A stretch of DNA of 64,000 nucleotides from Marispirochaeta sp. (GTDB lineage Bacteria > Spirochaetota > Spirochaetia > JC444 > Marispirochaetaceae): contig NZ_OY764213.1 of NCBI RefSeq assembly GCF_963668165.1, positions 203,977 through 267,976 on the forward strand, read 5' to 3'. Both the position numbers and the translations under genes were made by a program. Below are positions 62,629 to 64,000 of the stretch, piece by piece; the stretch's first letter is position 1; the number at the start of each line of letters is the position of its first letter. A model generated the notes under the pieces. It was not told the origin of the DNA. It ran no database searches and was given only the letters and a program-made list of their open reading frames with translations.

Positions 62629-62919
62629 CTACGATGCCTTCTCCAGATCCTGCAGTATTAGCCGAGGATGCTTTGCAAGTATTCGCAACAATGCACGGGC
62701 CGGTCCCTCCGGCTGACGGCGGTCCTGCTCCCAATTCTGTAATGTATTGATGCTTATCCCTATGCAGCTCGCGAATTGTTTTTGCGTTAAGCCGAGATAG
62801 ACTCTCAATGCTGCCAAATCACCGGCTTTCCAGTTTCCAGAAATAAGTCTTTTCCGTTGCTCCCGGGTAATTGCCCGCGCAAAACTGCTCTCGGTAAGTT
62901 TCTGTATTTTTTCACTCAT
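62629..62919 (-). CDS. HTH-type antitoxin paired with BrnT
   Basis: 96 residues. The C-terminal half is an XRE-type helix-turn-helix, LRVYLGLTQKQFASCIGISINTLQNWEQDRRQPEG, as in HigA/NadS-type regulators; the N-terminal half should bind the toxin. It starts immediately after the BrnT frame (the repaired toxin would overlap its ATG). It probably neutralises the toxin and binds the palindrome at 63225-63239. BrnT is usually paired with a ribbon-helix-helix BrnA, so this partner is a variant. Confidence 0.85.
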   Translation of the reverse strand: MSEKIQKLTESSFARAITREQRKRLISGNWKAGDLAALRVYLGLTQKQFASCIGISINTLQNWEQDRRQPEGPARALLRILAKHPRLILQDLEKAS

Positions 62920-63215
62920 TTCTCATACCTGCTATTGCTTCGCTATACATCGTTCGTTCCTTCCTTGTTGCAAATCGTTGCACTAATTAGCCTGATTGTA
63001 TTTCCATCGTCACGCTCGACCGATACAACTACAATCATCCCTCGGACAATCGGACCTATAGAAATAATCCTGTCTTCTTCAATGCTGTGAGCAAAATCGT
63101 ATACATCAAGTATCAGGTCTTCCGGTACTTTGAATAACTCAGACGCGTCCTCTAATGAGATCCCATGCTTTTTGAGGTTTGCCTGATTCTTTTTCAGATC
63201 CCACTGAATCTCCAT
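62912..63215 (-). pseudogene. brnT: BrnT-type toxin, frameshifted near the C-terminus
   Basis: The open frame 62943-63215 gives 90 residues: IQWDLKKNQANLKKHGISLEDASELF (BrnT N-terminus), IEEDRIISIGPIVRGMIVVVSVERDDGNTIRLISA, then the off-pattern TICNKEGTNDV. Removing one base near 62976-62979 gives ARFATRKERTMYSEA, the normal BrnT ending (ISARxATxxExxxYE), and a protein of 100 residues whose stop overlaps the antitoxin ATG. RelE-like mRNA interferases need this segment, so the current product is probably inactive. BrnT family knowledge; frameshift seen directly. Confidence 0.82.
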
Positions 63216-63220
63216 GCGTT

Positions 63221-63249
63221 AATATACGCCAATGGCGTACAGTTGTCAA
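63221..63249 (-). promoter_or_regulatory. Promoter-operator of the toxin-antitoxin pair
   Basis: Minus-strand TTGACA (63244-63249) and TATATT (63221-63226) are 17 bases apart. The palindrome TACGCCA-A-TGGCGTA (63225-63239) covers the spacer and the -10. Only five bases separate the -10 from the toxin ATG, so the transcript should start at or inside it, leaderless. Confidence 0.85.
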
Positions 63250-63267
63250 GTAGTTTCATTGGTAACT

Positions 63268-63299
63268 AATGAAGGACGGCCGTTTGGCCCGTCCTCCTG
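63268..63299 (+). repeat. Direct repeat with hairpin, copy 2 (right of toxin-antitoxin pair)
   Basis: ATGAAGGACGGCCGTTTGGC then CCGTCCTCCTG. Matches 62591-62622 with one indel and three substitutions. Each copy is preceded by a short TTCAT...ATGAA inverted pair. The two bracket the toxin-antitoxin genes. Confidence 0.8.
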
Positions 63300-63375
63300 A
63301 AAATTCTCCCTTCTCTATTACGTATCAATGAACGATTTTCTTACGTACCACAGAATATCTTAATTGGAGCAGACA

Positions 63376-63393
63376 TCCCGGAGCTTTCCGGGA
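63376..63393. other. Short hairpin behind the last gene
   Basis: TCCCGGA-GCTT-TCCGGGA. No T-run on either side, so a weak terminator at best for the gene at 63427-64000. Confidence 0.4.
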
Positions 63394-63426
63394 CGCAGTT
63401 CAATTCGGTCATTCGGTGAGGACGGA

Positions 63427-64000
63427 TCATTCTTCTAATAATTCAAACTTCATTGAGTCTAAATGGATATAGCCCTTACCAATGTTTCCTGGCGCGTCTT
63501 GAGAGAATTCTATATAAAACGCGTTGATTGGTCCAATATACTTACAATTCACTGAGACACCCCATTGGTTTTCCAAGAAAGAATCAGAAAAATCAAAAAA
63601 TTCCTCCGCTTCACTTTCCAGATGTCGTACGATTATCGCAGGGCGGTAAACGATTCCCCAATTTGTTTCTTTAGATTCTATATTATGAACTAAACAAATA
63701 TAGTTACCATCACTTGAAATGCAAAATGTACTAGCTGTATCGCATCCTAAATATTCTTCCTTCCCCGTCTCTGCATCATAAATCCAGACTTCACTGTACC
63801 CATGATTAATTTTGGGATCCAGTTTCGTATAAAAAACTTTTGATTCTTGCTTTATAACAAGTTTATGACGATTTCCTTTCTGAATTTCATTCAGCACTCG
63901 CTTTTGCTTACCTGCAACTGCATACACAACTATTTTTCTATAATCACCATCGCTTCGAACTACTTCAACCGCGATAGTTTCATCATCTTGTAGCTTGAAA
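63427..64000 (-). CDS. Hypothetical protein, incomplete at right edge
   Basis: The frame is open to the window edge (upstream codons read KLQDDETIAVEVVRSDGDYRKIV), so the Met-like GTG at 63927 is internal and the true start lies outside. At least 191 residues. Beta-rich with short repeats like those of WD/beta-propeller strands (SEVWIYDAETGKEEYLGCD; FCISSDGNYICLVHNIES), ending DSMKFELLEE. No family assigned; a propeller-like fold is a guess. Local AT content is higher than in the core genes. Confidence 0.65.
   Translation of the reverse strand, partial: FKLQDDETIAVEVVRSDGDYRKIVVYAVAGKQKRVLNEIQKGNRHKLVIKQESKVFYTKLDPKINHGYSEVWIYDAETGKEEYLGCDTASTFCISSDGNYICLVHNIESKETNWGIVYRPAIIVRHLESEAEEFFDFSDSFLENQWGVSVNCKYIGPINAFYIEFSQDAPGNIGKGYIHLDSMKFELLEE

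Noticed and set aside
62977..63299. Confirmed integron attC site at the repeat
   Set aside because: I could not find a convincing GTTRRRY/RYYYAAC pair at both copies and no integrase is in the window, so only the repeat is reported.
1..64000. CRISPR array, tRNA, rRNA or known riboswitch
   Set aside because: No regularly spaced repeats, cloverleaf or conserved RNA core was seen on reading either strand; a covariance search was not possible.

Overview
The window most resembles a chromosome segment from a free-living, probably marine or sediment spirochaete (Spirochaetota). The reasons are inferential: periplasmic binding proteins with typical spirochaetal signal-peptide ends (FAGGEKES, YGSGQEEGE), several small outer-membrane beta-barrels with C-terminal aromatic residues, a short CstA, TRAP and betaine transporters, and PilZ/GGDEF signalling. 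I saw no rRNA, tRNA or CRISPR array.

Layout. 1-1945 is a gene graveyard: a hybrid histidine kinase with three frameshifts and a MITE insertion, fused at its truncated end to a fragment of a bacterial Ig-like repeat protein. 2010-6733 holds a secreted protein, cstA and a translationally coupled four-gene module (unknown protein, ArsA/Get3-type ATPase, membrane-anchored unknown, MIP18/DUF59-like protein). 6734-9489 contains two insertion sequences: an IS110-family element with structured non-coding flanks, and a zinc-ribbon transposase element whose terminal repeats match two identical 152-bp MITEs at 702-853 and 13759-13910. Each MITE has a 9-bp target duplication and each breaks a regulatory gene. 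9580-18651 carries housekeeping and metabolic genes: an OYE-family oxidoreductase, GNAT, M20 peptidase, MFS and EamA transporters, cardiolipin synthase and a Cys-based phosphatase.

18881-35083 is the most notable region. An RpoN-type promoter drives amt-glnK. It is followed by two tandem, paralogous catabolic loci on the minus strand, each with a FadR-type GntR regulator, a TRAP transporter (DctP/Q/M) and a split transketolase. Locus 1 adds an NAD-dependent dehydrogenase of the PGDH_C/ApnO type. Locus 2 adds a transaldolase-family protein, a cupin and an Asp/Glu-racemase-family protein. Between them lies a collapsed amt-glnK duplicate that keeps only its hairpin terminator in recognisable form. 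Each locus has a readable sigma70 promoter with candidate operators. Together the genes suggest uptake and two-carbon-transfer breakdown of carboxylated sugars (sugar acids), substrates unknown.

35277-47456 contains a CBS protein, exonuclease I, a PilZ protein, a porin-like protein, pirin, a glycine-betaine ABC operon, a YbiT-like ABC-F protein, an outer-membrane protein and a FemAB-like protein. An orphan promoter with a FadR-type palindrome runs straight into a terminator at 43322-43396. 47752-62067 contains a broken HAMP sensor, a large unknown membrane protein, an Fe(III)/sugar-phosphate-type ABC transporter with its two-component system, a secreted serine protease fused to a predicted outer-membrane barrel with a partner lipoprotein, and a diguanylate cyclase. 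62439-63299 is a small accessory island: a nuclease-family fragment and a BrnT-type toxin/HTH antitoxin pair, flanked by direct repeats, with a frameshift near the toxin's C-terminus and a predicted leaderless, self-repressed promoter. An incomplete gene runs off the right edge.
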